Positions 24,063 through 36,158 of a DNA stretch of 64,000 bases are shown in pieces; the first letter of the stretch is position 1; the number at the start of each line of letters is the position of its first letter. The notes beneath the pieces are model-generated. The model made no database searches. It had not been told where the DNA came from and worked only from the letters and a program-made list of their open reading frames with translations. Made by a program: the position numbers and the translations under genes. Location of the stretch: positions 23,701,282 through 23,765,281 of the forward strand of contig NC_030853.1 of NCBI RefSeq assembly GCF_000208745.1, in the 5' to 3' direction. The DNA comes from Theobroma cacao. Taxonomy: Eukaryota; Streptophyta; Magnoliopsida; Malvales; Malvaceae.

Positions 24063-25035
24063 GTTGAAACTTGAAATAGAGAAAACAATGAAAAAAAAAA
24101 AAGAGAAAAAATAGTTAGAAGAAAAGAGGCGTTAATTGGAAACTATTATAAATAAATAAATAAGAGGGGTTAAGAAAAAGGCTTTAATTTGAAGCTATTA
24201 TGGGGCGTTAATTTGAAGCTATTATGTTTAAGTATCTGTAAAAAGGAATTATACAGAACCATTGCTTAATGTTTAAGTAATTTGATAATCATAATGGTAA
24301 TTTATTGATTTTTTTCTCTAAATTAATTTTTATATTCATTTTTATTTAAATATAAAAGATGTAATTATCCTAACTTTTTTAAATTTTTTTATAATTAAAA
24401 ACCTATATTCACTCTGCTATAACCTATAAGATACTGAACGTTTCTCTTGTTCCAAATTCAAAGTTCTTTCATTTTAATAAAAGATAATTTAATGAAAAAT
24501 AAGAAATATACCCCATCCTCCTCCTTCTTCTTCTTTTTTATTTTTCTTTTATAAAATTTTCCTCATTTTGGCCTGTCCCGAAACTGCCCGCTTAAAGCGT
24601 CGAAAGGCTACGAAATTTCCACCTTGACTGAGCTAGAGGATACTGACTACATTCATTGAATGCGGACATAATTTTCTTACAATTTTCTTTGGATTTGTAG
24701 TTCTAAAATATAAAAAAGTATAATCATTATTTTATCTTGAATAATATAATTAATTATGAAACATTAAAATTATTAAGCTATACAACAAAATTAATCTTAA
24801 ATTAAATTATACTAGTGTATAATGATGCTTAGAATTCACCGATACTTCAGTAAATGATAAATTGGCTTAATTAGTGAAGTCAATATCTACACTTTAATCC
24901 TTAATCCTTTGACAGAAAAGAGATCAAATATTAGTGTGACAACAATTGTAATCATAAATCATTATCATTTCCGAACCAATCACAGTAATTACCTTTTCTG
25001 TTCTTTGACTGCTGTTGTTGTGTAATCGTGAGGTG
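24063..25035. other. AT-rich spacer upstream of cysteine synthase
   Basis: No gene seen. It contains a short duplicated phrase (GCGTTAATTTGAAGCTATTATG-like, 24130-24230). The last few hundred bases should hold the promoter of the downstream gene. Confidence 0.45.
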
Positions 25036-25046
25036 TAAATATATAG
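25036..25046 (+). promoter_or_regulatory. Probable TATA box of cysteine synthase
   Basis: TAAATATATAG, 81 bp before the ATG at 25127, giving a leader of about 50-60 nt. Confidence 0.5.
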
Positions 25047-25126
25047 GGCAGTGGCAGAATTAGGACGCAACGGAACAAAGTAGAAATATCTGCACAGTCC
25101 AACAAAACAACCCAGATACAGAGAAA

Positions 25127-28100
25127 ATGGCTGCAGCTGCTTCTTCTTCTCTTTTCTTCAATCCGTTGACTTCTCCTTTCCTCGACTCCAAGAAGAAGCC
25201 GTCCTCTGACCTCTCTCCCGACACTCTTAAACTTGGTTTTTTTGGACCCACCACCAACTCTGCTACTGCTTCTCTGAGATTGAAGAAGCCGGATTATGGG
25301 AAGGGATCGTCTTCTGGTTTCTCTGTTGTCTGTAAAGCTGTGTCGGTCAAGCCTGACACTGACATCGAAGGACTTAACATTGCTGACGATGTTACTCAGG
25401 TCTCATTCTTATTCTTCATTTATTATTTATTATTGGATTTAGGAAATGGGTTACTTTTCTTTTAACCAAATTTGAAGTTGAATCTTTTGTTTCCATGGAA
25501 TTTTAAAATGGGTTGGATTTGTTTCTTGGAAAGTTTTTGCTTTGTTGGTTCTTAATTTAAGTACTATATATTAATTGCTCGGATGCAATTTTAGTACTAT
25601 ATATTTATGTGAATTAGAGTTTGAGAATTTGGTAGGAGTTATTGGGATTGTTATTTTTTTTGGGTGTAATTTGTATGGTAAATGGGTTTTATATTTTTCA
25701 AATTGTGTTTAATATGAATTTTGTATAATGTTTTTTTGCTTATTTTAATGTAACAGTCTGGTGGTATTGTTGGAGGCAATGTTACTTAAGTGAGAAGAGT
25801 TTCATGTTCTCCATAGTGGAGCTATGGGAATTGTGGGATTGCTTGCCTTTGTCTTTAACTTTTAAAGGAGCTCAGTGCTAAAATAGTTTTAACTGGCACC
25901 AAGTAAAAAATTAATTTTAATTTTCATATGATTCCAACTTTTTCAATTAAGCGGGTAAACAAATGAAGATAAGAACCTCAAAAGTTGAAAGGCTTATGTG
26001 CATTCATGTTGGTAATAGTGTTAGATTAGTATTAAGAGTAGTTCATTTGAAGTTCTTTGTTCCTTTTACCAGGATGTCATTTGTCTGAATGAGTTAAGAC
26101 TGGTAGTCCTGCATCTAGAAAGATTATTTCTTCAATTTATGTTTAGAAGTAATTCAAATTATCAAGACACGTTGGCAAGGATGATGATCTGAATATATTT
26201 TTTGGGTTGTGATTGCTGACATAAACATAAGGGAATTGATGATTTCATATTATTACCAGTCAGGGGGAAGAAAGGGTGTTTTCGATACCGTATGTAATAT
26301 GCTAGAGGATGAGTAGTTTGATTTGGTTATCTGAAAATATTATGCTGCTTTTTGTCTACTGATGTTTTGTTAATGGTCTTAATTTACTACTTGTCCCCCT
26401 TTCACTTTCTTATGTGTAGTGCTGAATGCAGTTGTCTTGTCCTAGTGGTCTCCAGATATGTTGTGACTGGTCAGTCCATCTGATAAAAGTACAGGGCTTG
26501 AATCTTGTTTTTAAAATATGAAACCTCTTTTGATTGTGGTATGTGTTATCTTAATGGAGAAAGAAGTGAACTCCTCTGAATCTATTAATCAATGCACCTT
26601 CTATCTTCTAGTGCTTTGTATCGTTTTTTATTCTGTTATATTGGTTGTTTTGTAACACAGCTTATTGGGAAAACACCTATGGTGTACTTGAACAATATTG
26701 TGAAGGGCTCTGTTGCAAATATTGCTGCCAAGCTTGAGATAATGGAACCATGTTGCAGTGTGAAGGACAGGTATTCAAACTTTTGTAAGCATCTAGTAGC
26801 TTGTATGCATGGTTGTTAGGTTTTGTTTCCACTTGGCAAACAACACTTTTGATTAAGGGGACACCCGTCTCAGTTAAGTACTTGAAATCTCAAGATTGCC
26901 ATTCATTCTTTTGTTGAACCCTCCACTAAAATTTTGATAATTATCACATTGTGCTGCATGCTAGTAAAAGCGTATCTTTTAAGGTGGGCTCAACCTGGCA
27001 GCCAGTTCAAAATAACTTTACGTGCATGTAGATAATTAAATTCTTCTCTAGCTAAATTTATTCATAAATGAAGTTAATATCCTGATTAAACTCCCAGAAT
27101 CTCTTGGGTGAGGCTTAAATGCTGCTACTCTGTTCTGTCATTAAAATTTTTTATTCCCCAAAAAAAAAGAAAAGAACAAATTAATATTATTTTCAATTGG
27201 TTTCAGGATAGGTTACAGTATGATAGCTGATGCTGAGCAAAGAGGAGTTATAACACCTGGAAAGGTAATGGAAGGTAGATGGAACTTCTGTCCACATGCA
27301 GGGGATTTATAAGAACTAAATTTATAATCAAATTTCCCTTCTTGTACTGTTTTCACTACTTTGGCTTAATCTTGGTATTCGTGGATAATGGTCTTCTTAA
27401 ATTGGCAAGTTAGGGTTCTCTTTTAGGCATAGGCGCCCTTTTTTATACCAATCTGATACTGTTTCAGCAATCTTTAGCTGAGCATGATGTCTAGAACTGT
27501 CACTATAATTATATTCATCAAGCTTTTAGATGTTTATGTCTAATTTTAGGGTCAATCAATTTAGGCAGTCCTGTTACATAAAGAGGGGCCTATATACATA
27601 CATAACTTAGGGTCATAAACTACATGCTGCATTTTAGTATCACACCAGTTATTAGGCATCTTTTAGGTTTGATCTTTTTGCTCCTGCATGGACTAATGCC
27701 CCAGCTTTGTATCTTATTTCTGGTTATTTATCGACTGGTTTCTAGTGTCAAAACCTGTTATGTTTTATCACTAATGGCTTTCCTAGCTCCCTATAGCTGT
27801 CCACTAATAAAATAGGGCTTGTACTCCAATTTGACTGGAAAAATGTGATACAGTTCATTTGTTTCTTTTCTTTTTATAATGTATATGCTAACATTTAGGA
27901 GAGCATGATTTAACTTACAAAGTCTCTTTCGAGATCATTTTTTAACCTTCATTAGTGTGATACTCATTGTGAGTGTTAACTCTTAGATGTTTTTGAATAA
28001 AATTTTGGTACTAATGACATGTTGCTTACTAATTCTTCTTCCATATTTTCAGAGTATTCTTGTGGAACCTACTAGTGGAAATACAGGCATTGGCCTTGCA

Positions 28101-31100
28101 TTCATAGCTGCCTCAAAAGGATATCGGCTCATCTTGACAATGCCAGCATCAATGAGTTTGGAAAGAAGAGTTCTTCTGAAAGCATTTGGAGCTGAGCTTG
28201 TTTTAACTGATTCAGCAAAAGGCATGAAGGGAGCAGTTCAAAAAGCAGAAGAGATTTTGAAGAGCACACCCAATGCCTACATGCTTCAACAATTTGACAA
28301 TCCAGCAAATCCTAAAGTTTGTAGTTACATTTGCCTATTAATACCTTGTTGAATTTATGGGTTTAGATTAAAATTCATGTTTCCTTTTGCAGATACACTA
28401 TGAGACAACTGGTCCGGAGATCTGGGAAGACAGCAGAGGCAAAGTGGACATTTTTATTGCAGGGATTGGAACTGGTGGAACCATATCTGGAGTTGGTAGG
28501 TTCCTCAAAGAAAAAAATCCTAAAATCAAGGTAATCATTCCCCTTTTATCAAATCCTGCAGCATGGCATTTACATCTCATATACCCTTGTGAACATTATT
28601 GCATTCAATTTTAGAGAAACATTTTAGAAAATTTATCACCAAAGAAAAGTGAACTTGTAGCGTCTCCTACTAGTTGATTGTCTTGGCAGGAAAAAATCTT
28701 TTCAAGAAGGGCTTTGCCTTCTTTTGCGACTGAATCATTGACTGTTTGTATTTTCCTTTGGATATGTCAGGTTATTGGGGTAGAGCCTACAGAGAGCAAC
28801 ATACTTTCCGGTGGAAAGCCTGGTAAGAGGAGATAATTCTGATATAATCATCTTCATGTGTTATTTTTCAGGTATGTGCATCTTATATTAAATGCCCCCC
28901 TTCCCCCCGTAAAATACAGGTCCTCACAAGATTCAAGGGATCGGAGCAGGTTTTGTACCTAGGAATTTGGACCAAGATGTGGTTGATGAAGTTATAGAGG
29001 TCTGAGTTTTATTTTCCTTCTTCCTGAGTCATTGTTTGTGATTGCTGTAAGTCATTTTTAGCTGGCCTTATTATGAACAAAGCAGTAATTCTGAGCTTTC
29101 TTCTATTATTTTTCTCTGCTAGCTTTGGTTTCATAAAGTTTGCTTTTGTTTTAGTTGATAAAGTTTAAATGAAATTTGCCAACAAAGTTTTCTATGCAGT
29201 CATTAAAGTCTATTAACCAGTAAGATGGTCAAGTTAATTATTTTTGGGAATTGTTCTACATGTTGGAGCATTTTTCTTTAAAGCTGCATAACTTCTTTAT
29301 CCATTTAAGTAAGCGGATATGTTAATTCATGCAGCTTCTGGCGAGGTGATGTAGGTGGAGGTATAGGATTTTCACTTTTAATGACTGATCACAGTGTATG
29401 AAGTTAAATGCTGTGCAATGCGCATGGTGTTGTATGAAAGAAAATTGTTTAGACCAAAGGCTATGATTTGTATTTTGCTTGATATTTTACTGATAGATTC
29501 TTTTCGTGGTCCAGTTCAAGTTTTATTGATCTAAACCACCTGCTTTATTATCAAAGTATTTTACAACATATAATTCAATTTCGTTTGGTTTGGTTTTTTC
29601 AGTTCCTATGTTGGTAATTGAAATGGAATGGAGAATATTGGTTTTTAAGATCCATTAAACCTAACTAGATAAAACCGAAAAGAAAAGAAAAGGATAGAAA
29701 AGTGGAAATCAATTGGGTCTAGTTGCAGGTTTGGTGTATGACTTTCGTGTCAAGCATGTTTCTCATAAGTCCATGTCTTTCAAGTCAAATTAGAAGCGTA
29801 AACCGCATGCTCGATTGCAAGCTCTTAATTGATCATGTACACTTTCTCGTGGCTTTGAATTGACAGATATCCAGTGATGAAGCTGTTGAAACAGCAAAGC
29901 AATTAGCACTTCAGGAAGGCTTGTTGGTAAGTTCTTTTTATATAACATTAAAGCAACTTCAAAGTTTGCAGTGAAAGCAAGAAGTGAATGAAGGTCCTTT
30001 ACAAATTACTTGATAATCATCCCATTGCTCATGCAAGCACTAGGAAGTTAATACAAATTAAAAGAAGTCATTTTTTTCGGTACATATGAGGTCTAAGGGG
30101 GAGGGTAGACTCGGACATTGGACCTTAGCCCTCCTAAAGAGTGGTAACAATGGTTAGGCCGACTCTGGGTTGTTGGAAAGAAATCATGTTAAACTACAGA
30201 AGGAGAGGTAGAAGAAAAAATAAAGATTACTAATTTAATTAGACTAACCGTTTTCCCTTAAACTTGTTGGTTGGATAGACCATTGGACGGATATTTATCC
30301 CTTAAACTTGTTGGTTGGATAGACCATTGGACGGATATTTACAGACAAGTCTGCTTAGTGAGCTTGTTTTTGCTCAAGGAAATGACAAAATCTTTTATAC
30401 TAACAAGAATGATTAAGTATATTGTATTTGCATCTGGATTTTGTCCGACTTAAGATTAGTGATAGCTGGATGTATGGCGTAAATGGAGTTGGGTCTAACG
30501 TGGTTTGTTGCTGCTGTGGCTCAGCTTGATGTCAAAAAGGCCTTTTTCCTTCTTTGCTTGAGTTTGAGCTGAGGCTTATCTAAGCCTGTACAACCTGGTT
30601 TGTAACAATTTAGCCTAGCTCAAGCCAGCTTAGTTTGGCTTGCCATTCTAGTAAATTCTTCTGTTTTGGTTCTTTTGTCGTGCTATTCTTCATCATTCTT
30701 AGCTTAAGCAGAACAACTTAGCATGAGAAATCTTAACCCCAAAACCAAAAGAATTTCATGCAACATAGCTATGAATGAGAGAATTGATCTGAAAAGAATC
30801 ACCCTAAATCAAGGAAACAACCTGAAAAACCAATCACGTATTAATTGACGAGGAGAATGACAGTTCAGTCTGTTCTTGAAGGAATCTGACTGTTCCCTTC
30901 ATTACCCTTCTGGCTTTATCATTTTCGATCTCTATCTCTCACTCCTTTATTCTCGTGTCTATGTTGAATCTCCATCTCCCTTGTTTCTCTGTTAACTGAA
31001 AGATGATAAAGTGACAGCTCGGAGAGGTCCTGGAATTCTTAATAAAATCAGTATTTGCTAGATGTGGTTCTGGAGTTATTATTAAAAACTTTTTATTTGC

Positions 31101-32753
31101 ATTACATTACTTTAGTATAGTAAATAAATCAAGCTTTGTATTCACAAGCTTCACCTAAGCCTAAAACAAGTGTAAGGTTACTTGGACTCGGCTCATTAAG
31201 AAAACAAGCCTATCTTAGGCTTGAGTTTGCATAAGACTTTTGAAACCCTAAGAAAATATAAGAAAGAGAGAGAAATAAACAAAAAGAGAGCAAAATAAAC
31301 AGACGGTTGAGTGCACTTTCTCTAATCTCTTGTTCTACATGTGCTATACTACTCCGTCATTGCCAATTTGATTCATTTTACCATGTAATATCAGGTTGGC
31401 ATATCCTCTGGAGCCGCAGCTGCTGCTGCAATGAAGGTTGGGAAAAGATCTGAGAATGCTGGGAAGCTGATTGCGGTGAGTGATTTTGCATACATTAAGA
31501 ACTTGAGCTACTGTTTTAAAGGGAGAATACTTGTATTTGGAAATTATAAACATCAAGTATAACTTGGAAGCTAGCTTTGATGTTTGAAGTACTAATATAA
31601 TTAACAAATTTGTGGAATTACAATTAAAAATTATAATTAACATATTTTATTCTTGCCAAGAAATTGAATGAAGGTTCCAGATCAATTTAGATAGCTATCT
31701 AGGACGAAATTAATACTGAACTATACTCTTAAACTTTATGTTTTGCATGTGCGTGGGCTTTTGGAGAGGGCGGTGGGAGGTGGGATGGAAAAAACAAGTT
31801 ATGGAGGTGTCATAGTCTTTTGAAACTAGGAATGACATACATTAAACAAGTATGTCACACTGAATAACCAGGTGATATTAAAGAATGACTGAAATTAAGA
31901 TTTGCTGGCAAATTGCCTGGACTTGATCTATTTTTCAGGCACATTAGCAATTATAAAGCTCCAACGATGTATTGCAATTTATCTGGTTGAACTCATGTGA
32001 ACATCACACCAAAAAAAAAAAAAAAAACTCATTTGGACATTTCCAACCTGAAGCCAAACTGTTGTGTTCTCGTGCTATATCGCCAACCTGCCTAATTTTG
32101 CTATTTTATTCCCAAACCTTTCCTCCGACCCACCCAATCCCTCTTCTTTTATTATGTTCATTTCTTGGATGCATGTATCAAACATGCTTGGCTATCTGTG
32201 TGTGAGGAACTAATCAAAGCAAAAATGACTTAACTGACGGCTAGTAGTTTTGGCTGTATTCGTAATTGGCTGGCTGACGGTGTATGTCATAGTGGATTCT
32301 AAAAGCATGGTTCTCACTCTTTACACTTTCTTTTACTTTTTGACATTAGCAATCAGGAAAACTCTAAAAGCACAGTTCCCACTATTAACACCTTGTCTTA
32401 CTTTTTGGCATTAGCAATTAGAAAATCAGTTGCATAGGTCATCTCTTACCAAAAACAAATATATATGAATTATCAAGTAATTGTTCGAACAAATATTGAA
32501 TGCAGTTCTTCTCTTTGGTAGCTACACATCCATTTTCAAACGTGTCTCTTTCTATTGCCAGTCATTCACTTTAGGCAGCATGAAGCAAATATACAAATAT
32601 ATTATCTTTTGTTCCTATTTGGCATATGATATAACTCTTGAGAATTTAAAATACTTTCAGGTTGTCTTTCCAAGCTTTGGCGAGCGATACCTCTCCTCTG
32701 TACTTTTCCAGTCTATTCGAGATGAATGTGAGAAAATGCAGCCGGAACCTTAA
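25127..32753 (+). CDS. OASB: O-acetylserine (thiol) lyase / cysteine synthase, plastid type
   Basis: PLP enzyme that makes cysteine from O-acetylserine and sulfide. Exons: 25127-25399, 26661-26770, 27207-27264, 28053-28316, 28393-28530, 28771-28822, 28920-28999, 29867-29926, 31395-31475, 32661-32753. All introns are GT..AG and phases join, giving 402 residues. The Ser/Ala-rich N-terminus ([17 protein letters not shown]) with few acids looks like a chloroplast transit peptide, and the C-terminus [10 protein letters not shown] is typical of the plastid isoform. Key motifs: PLP lysine K126 in CCSVKDR, substrate loop TSGNTG (154-159), phosphate loop GTGGT (261-265), and GISSGAA (347-353) with the serine facing the pyridine ring. 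All active-site motifs are intact. Introns 8 and 9 carry small tandem duplications. A mitochondrial location is the main alternative. Confidence 0.95.
30255..30342. repeat. 44-bp perfect tandem duplication in OAS-TL intron 8
   Basis: Two adjacent 44-bp copies (30255-30298 and 30299-30342) beginning CCCTTAAACTTGTTGG and identical by eye except at the final junction base. The lack of divergence suggests a recent event. Confidence 0.8.
32299..32428. repeat. 65-bp diverged tandem duplication in OAS-TL intron 9
   Basis: Copies 32299-32363 and 32364-32428 both begin CTAAAAGCA and contain CTTACTTTTTGGCATTAGCAA or a close variant. They differ at many positions, so this is older than the intron 8 duplication. 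Confidence 0.6.
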
Positions 32754-33149
32754 AGTCTCCTGTATTTTTTGACGAAAGAAAAAATAGTTTTTGCTTCACA
32801 TAGATTTTGAACCTTTCAGTAATTGTATGTATACCATTGAGAAGGCCTTTGCTTAAAATTCTTAACCTTTGAGTTATGACAGCAGTAAAATTCTTGACTG
32901 GAATACTCTTGCAATGTCATAAACAGAGTTGGTCTTTGATATTTGACTGTTATAGAAGTCCTCAAAAATGATGCAGAACACTATAAACAGGGAAGAAAAG
33001 GTTGAAAGTTGCTCTTCTTCCTGCTAGTGACAATCCCATCCTGGGTCTTTTCATTGTTTTTTCCTTCCTTCTTTTTTTACTTTTTTAACTGTACTTGGTG
33101 ATATTTGGGAACCAGAACAACCCTCAAATATGGGAGCCTTAAATATGCT

Positions 33150-33300
33150 AAGGCTCCTTTTGGTCATCGGTACACTATCACGATGTGATAGGCACGTTTT
33201 GGGGCCAACGGTGCCGCACCATGCTGTTCCGCAAAGCGTGCCCGCAGAGCTTGGTGCGGCACGATTTGCGCCCTCCAACCGCACCATAGGTGTTGTATAA
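33150..33300. repeat. GC-rich inverted-repeat island, probable MITE or hAT remnant
   Basis: An isolated GC-rich patch in AT-rich DNA. TGCCGCACCATGCT (33212-33225) pairs with AGCTTGGTGCGGCA (33248-33261), a 14-bp stem with one mismatch. CTATCAC/GTGATAG (33175-33191) forms a perfect 7-bp stem with a 3-nt loop. GGTGCGG/CCGCACC adds another inverted pair (33253-33284). Clustered GTGCCGC/GCGGCAC words resemble subterminal transposase sites of hAT elements. The element's ends are not resolved. Confidence 0.45.
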
Positions 33301-35036
33301 GATGTGAGACAAGGGGGCCAGTGGTTCCAGTCGCATTAGATCTTTTCCATTTCTAATTTTATCTCCAATGTTGGTTTTCATTTTCACCCTCCATGCTATA
33401 GTTGACTGATGTCCTTGCACACAATTGTCATTTTTTTTCTTCTCTTTTTGTCCTCTACTCCTATTTGCAATCTATAAATAAATTATTATACAAAGATAAT
33501 TTATTATTTTATAAATTTTCTTAACTTTTTGAATGTCAAATACGATACATAATAATTTTTTACTAATTGTTATATTAAGAATTATGTTAATATAAAATAG
33601 TATGTTAATATTTTGAAAACACTTTGACTAGTTATTATATTAAGAATAACGTTAATTAATAAAATATATTAATATTTTTATTAAGAATTTTTCTTAGATT
33701 CATAAAAATATCAAATAATTTATCTGTACATTTTAAGCTTAATGTCTTTAATAGTTTTTTTGTTTTTCTTATCATATCTCATCTTACTGTCATTGTTGTT
33801 TTTTGTTGAGTACAATTTGATATTGTCATTATTAATTTCACCACCGAACGAATTCTAAATTTAGTAATGAATAGGACGGTATAATATAATTTTAATCACA
33901 CGAGATTGAGATTATTAGATATAATTAAACGTGTATATATATGTATATTATAAAGGTATAATTCTAATTACAAGTTTTTGAGTTAGATAAAACCAAACGT
34001 GTATTAAGTTAGGGTTCCGTCTTTGAATTAGTGATCCAAATTCCAACATCACTGTTATAAGCTTTGATGGTGAAAACAAAAAATAATTTACGCAGCGGCA
34101 CATGCTGGCAGTCACATACTTAAATAAAAGTCTAAACTTTAGAAAAAGAAAAAGGTTAGTACAGCGAAGTTAGAGGTCCCCCTATCCTAGACATATAGGT
34201 TATAATTGAACAAGGTGGAGACGGACGAAACTTGAAGTGTATCGTCCTATTTAAACTAATTATTTTAACATTAAGTTGCAAAAAGTTAGAATATGTTTAT
34301 GTTGTTTTATGTCTTTTGCAATCAGTCCTTGACTTTTCAAGCGTGACCCAAACCCAACCACTTTGCTCTGTGGATTCCAAGCATGCACACTTGATTGATA
34401 CATCAACCAATATTTATGTAAATCTTATGGTATTAATTCCTGAATTCGAAGCACAAAGGTAGATTGAAAGGACCACCTTTTTTCCTTCTTTACAATCATG
34501 GTAGATAGATTTATAAAATCATCTCGCATGTGTTGAGAAAGGCATCTCTTTAAAAGAAGTAGCTGATTGTTATAATTGTTTTATATATAAGGCGAATTTT
34601 GATAAATTAGTATTGAAAATTTAAGTTTTAAATAATTTAATTATTATGATTCTTTGGAAATAATTAAGCATCTCTTCAGCGTTTTTTTGTTGTGATAACT
34701 AAAGAAAATTGGGACATGTAGTTCATGGACGAATTATCCTGCATGCAAACTTATGTCAAGATATGAACGAGTTGGATATATGATGACAATTTGTATTAAA
34801 AAATTAGGTTCGCATTCTATATCATTATTTATTTATTTTTATTTAAGTTTCATTGCTTTTTAGTTTTTACATATTTAACCTAATATGATTTAAACACTTA
34901 AGCATTTGATTTATTGATTGATACATAATCTTCATATTTAAAAAGTAAGTTTCGAATTTCTCATCTCTCAATTGTAAAAATAAAAAATCTAATATGATTT
35001 AAGCTGGTCATTAAGTATTAGTGAGTAATCTCCTAA

Positions 35037-35134
35037 TAACTTTCGTCCACTACATTAAATTAAAAAGTATTTGATGAGTCCCATATAACTTTGGTCCACT
35101 ACATTAAATTAAAAAGTCTTTGATGAGTGCCATA
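35037..35134. repeat. 49-bp tandem duplication
   Basis: Two adjacent copies of a unit containing GTCCACTACATTAAATTAAA, differing at a few positions. Non-coding, upstream of the SDR gene. Confidence 0.7.
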
Positions 35135-35529
35135 TAATTTTATTTCGTTTATTGATAAATTTAAAAGGTTTATAATTAATTTAATATAAATTACATATTC
35201 ATTAAATTCCTAATTAAGTTTGTATGAATGTTTAATTTTACGGATTCTGTACCTTTTCAAATTACTCATCAATGCAAATATAAAAAATTACTCATTAATT
35301 AAGTATTAATTTATGACTCATTGGATGGTATACAAATTCTTTATGTAATAATAATACATTAATTATAAATTCTTTTTTATTCCTATCACTTACAATTATA
35401 ATTCATTAAACTTATAATTGTCCAAAACTCAAACACTTCTTTCTATTATTGGATAAATATAAAGTAAAAAATTGAAATGATCCAAAGTGGTGACAACATA
35501 AATTACGGGCTGAGGTGAAAACATCCCAC

Positions 35530-35535
35530 CACGTG
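35530..35535. promoter_or_regulatory. G-box / ABRE-like CCACGTGTC upstream of SDR
   Basis: CACGTG core inside CCACGTGTC, about 630 bp before the SDR start codon. bZIP or bHLH factors bind such sites; one copy is only suggestive. Confidence 0.35.
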
Positions 35536-36112
35536 TCTGAAGGAGAGAGGAGGCTTGGATTCTGCTCCACTGTTGTTGTTCTCGTATGGATAGGCCATTT
35601 TATCTCTCTTAATTTCCTTTTGCGTGTTGACTGTGAATTAATATATATATATATACTTGTTCATTATTATATATATAATTTTGTTTACTGAATTGAACTT
35701 GGTAATATATATATTATATATATCCAATATGGCATCAGAGTCAAGGGGTTAAAATTGGTGAATATTTCTTGGATTATTTATGGTGCAATCAACGTAAATT
35801 GAGATGTAGACATTCCGTGTAATTGGGGAGTACGTTTCAAGCTTTCGTTTTTTTCCTTGAATATGTCCGCACGCCCCTGACCTAAAACTATAGTTCAAGA
35901 CTTCATCAACTGATCAGAGCCATTCCCTTAATCTTGTTAATTTATTGTAACGCCACCCTTAATCCACACTTTGGTTTGCTTTATCTCCCTCCATGTTTAT
36001 ACGCAAAAACCCATTTCTTTATACAATCATGTCATCTTAATGTTCACACTTGTACTAGCTACAGCCTTTTCCTTTATGACCCTCCCCCTTAATTCCTCTC
36101 CCTCTCTCTCGC

Positions 36113-36118
36113 TATATA
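36113..36118 (+). promoter_or_regulatory. TATA box of the SDR gene
   Basis: TATATA after a CT-rich run, only 41 nt before the start of the ATG at 36159, implying a very short leader of roughly 10-20 nt. Confidence 0.5.
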
Positions 36119-36158
36119 GTATATCAAGCTCCAACAGTTTCCCCGCGAGCAACAAATA

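Larger units (their letters stand above)
32754..36112. other. Intergenic region, OAS-TL to SDR
   Basis: About 3.3 kb without a gene. It holds the OAS-TL 3' UTR, a GC-rich palindromic island at 33150-33300, a 49-bp tandem duplication at 35037-35134, AT dinucleotide runs near 35637-35725, and a G-box at 35530. Short frames inside look random. Confidence 0.55.
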
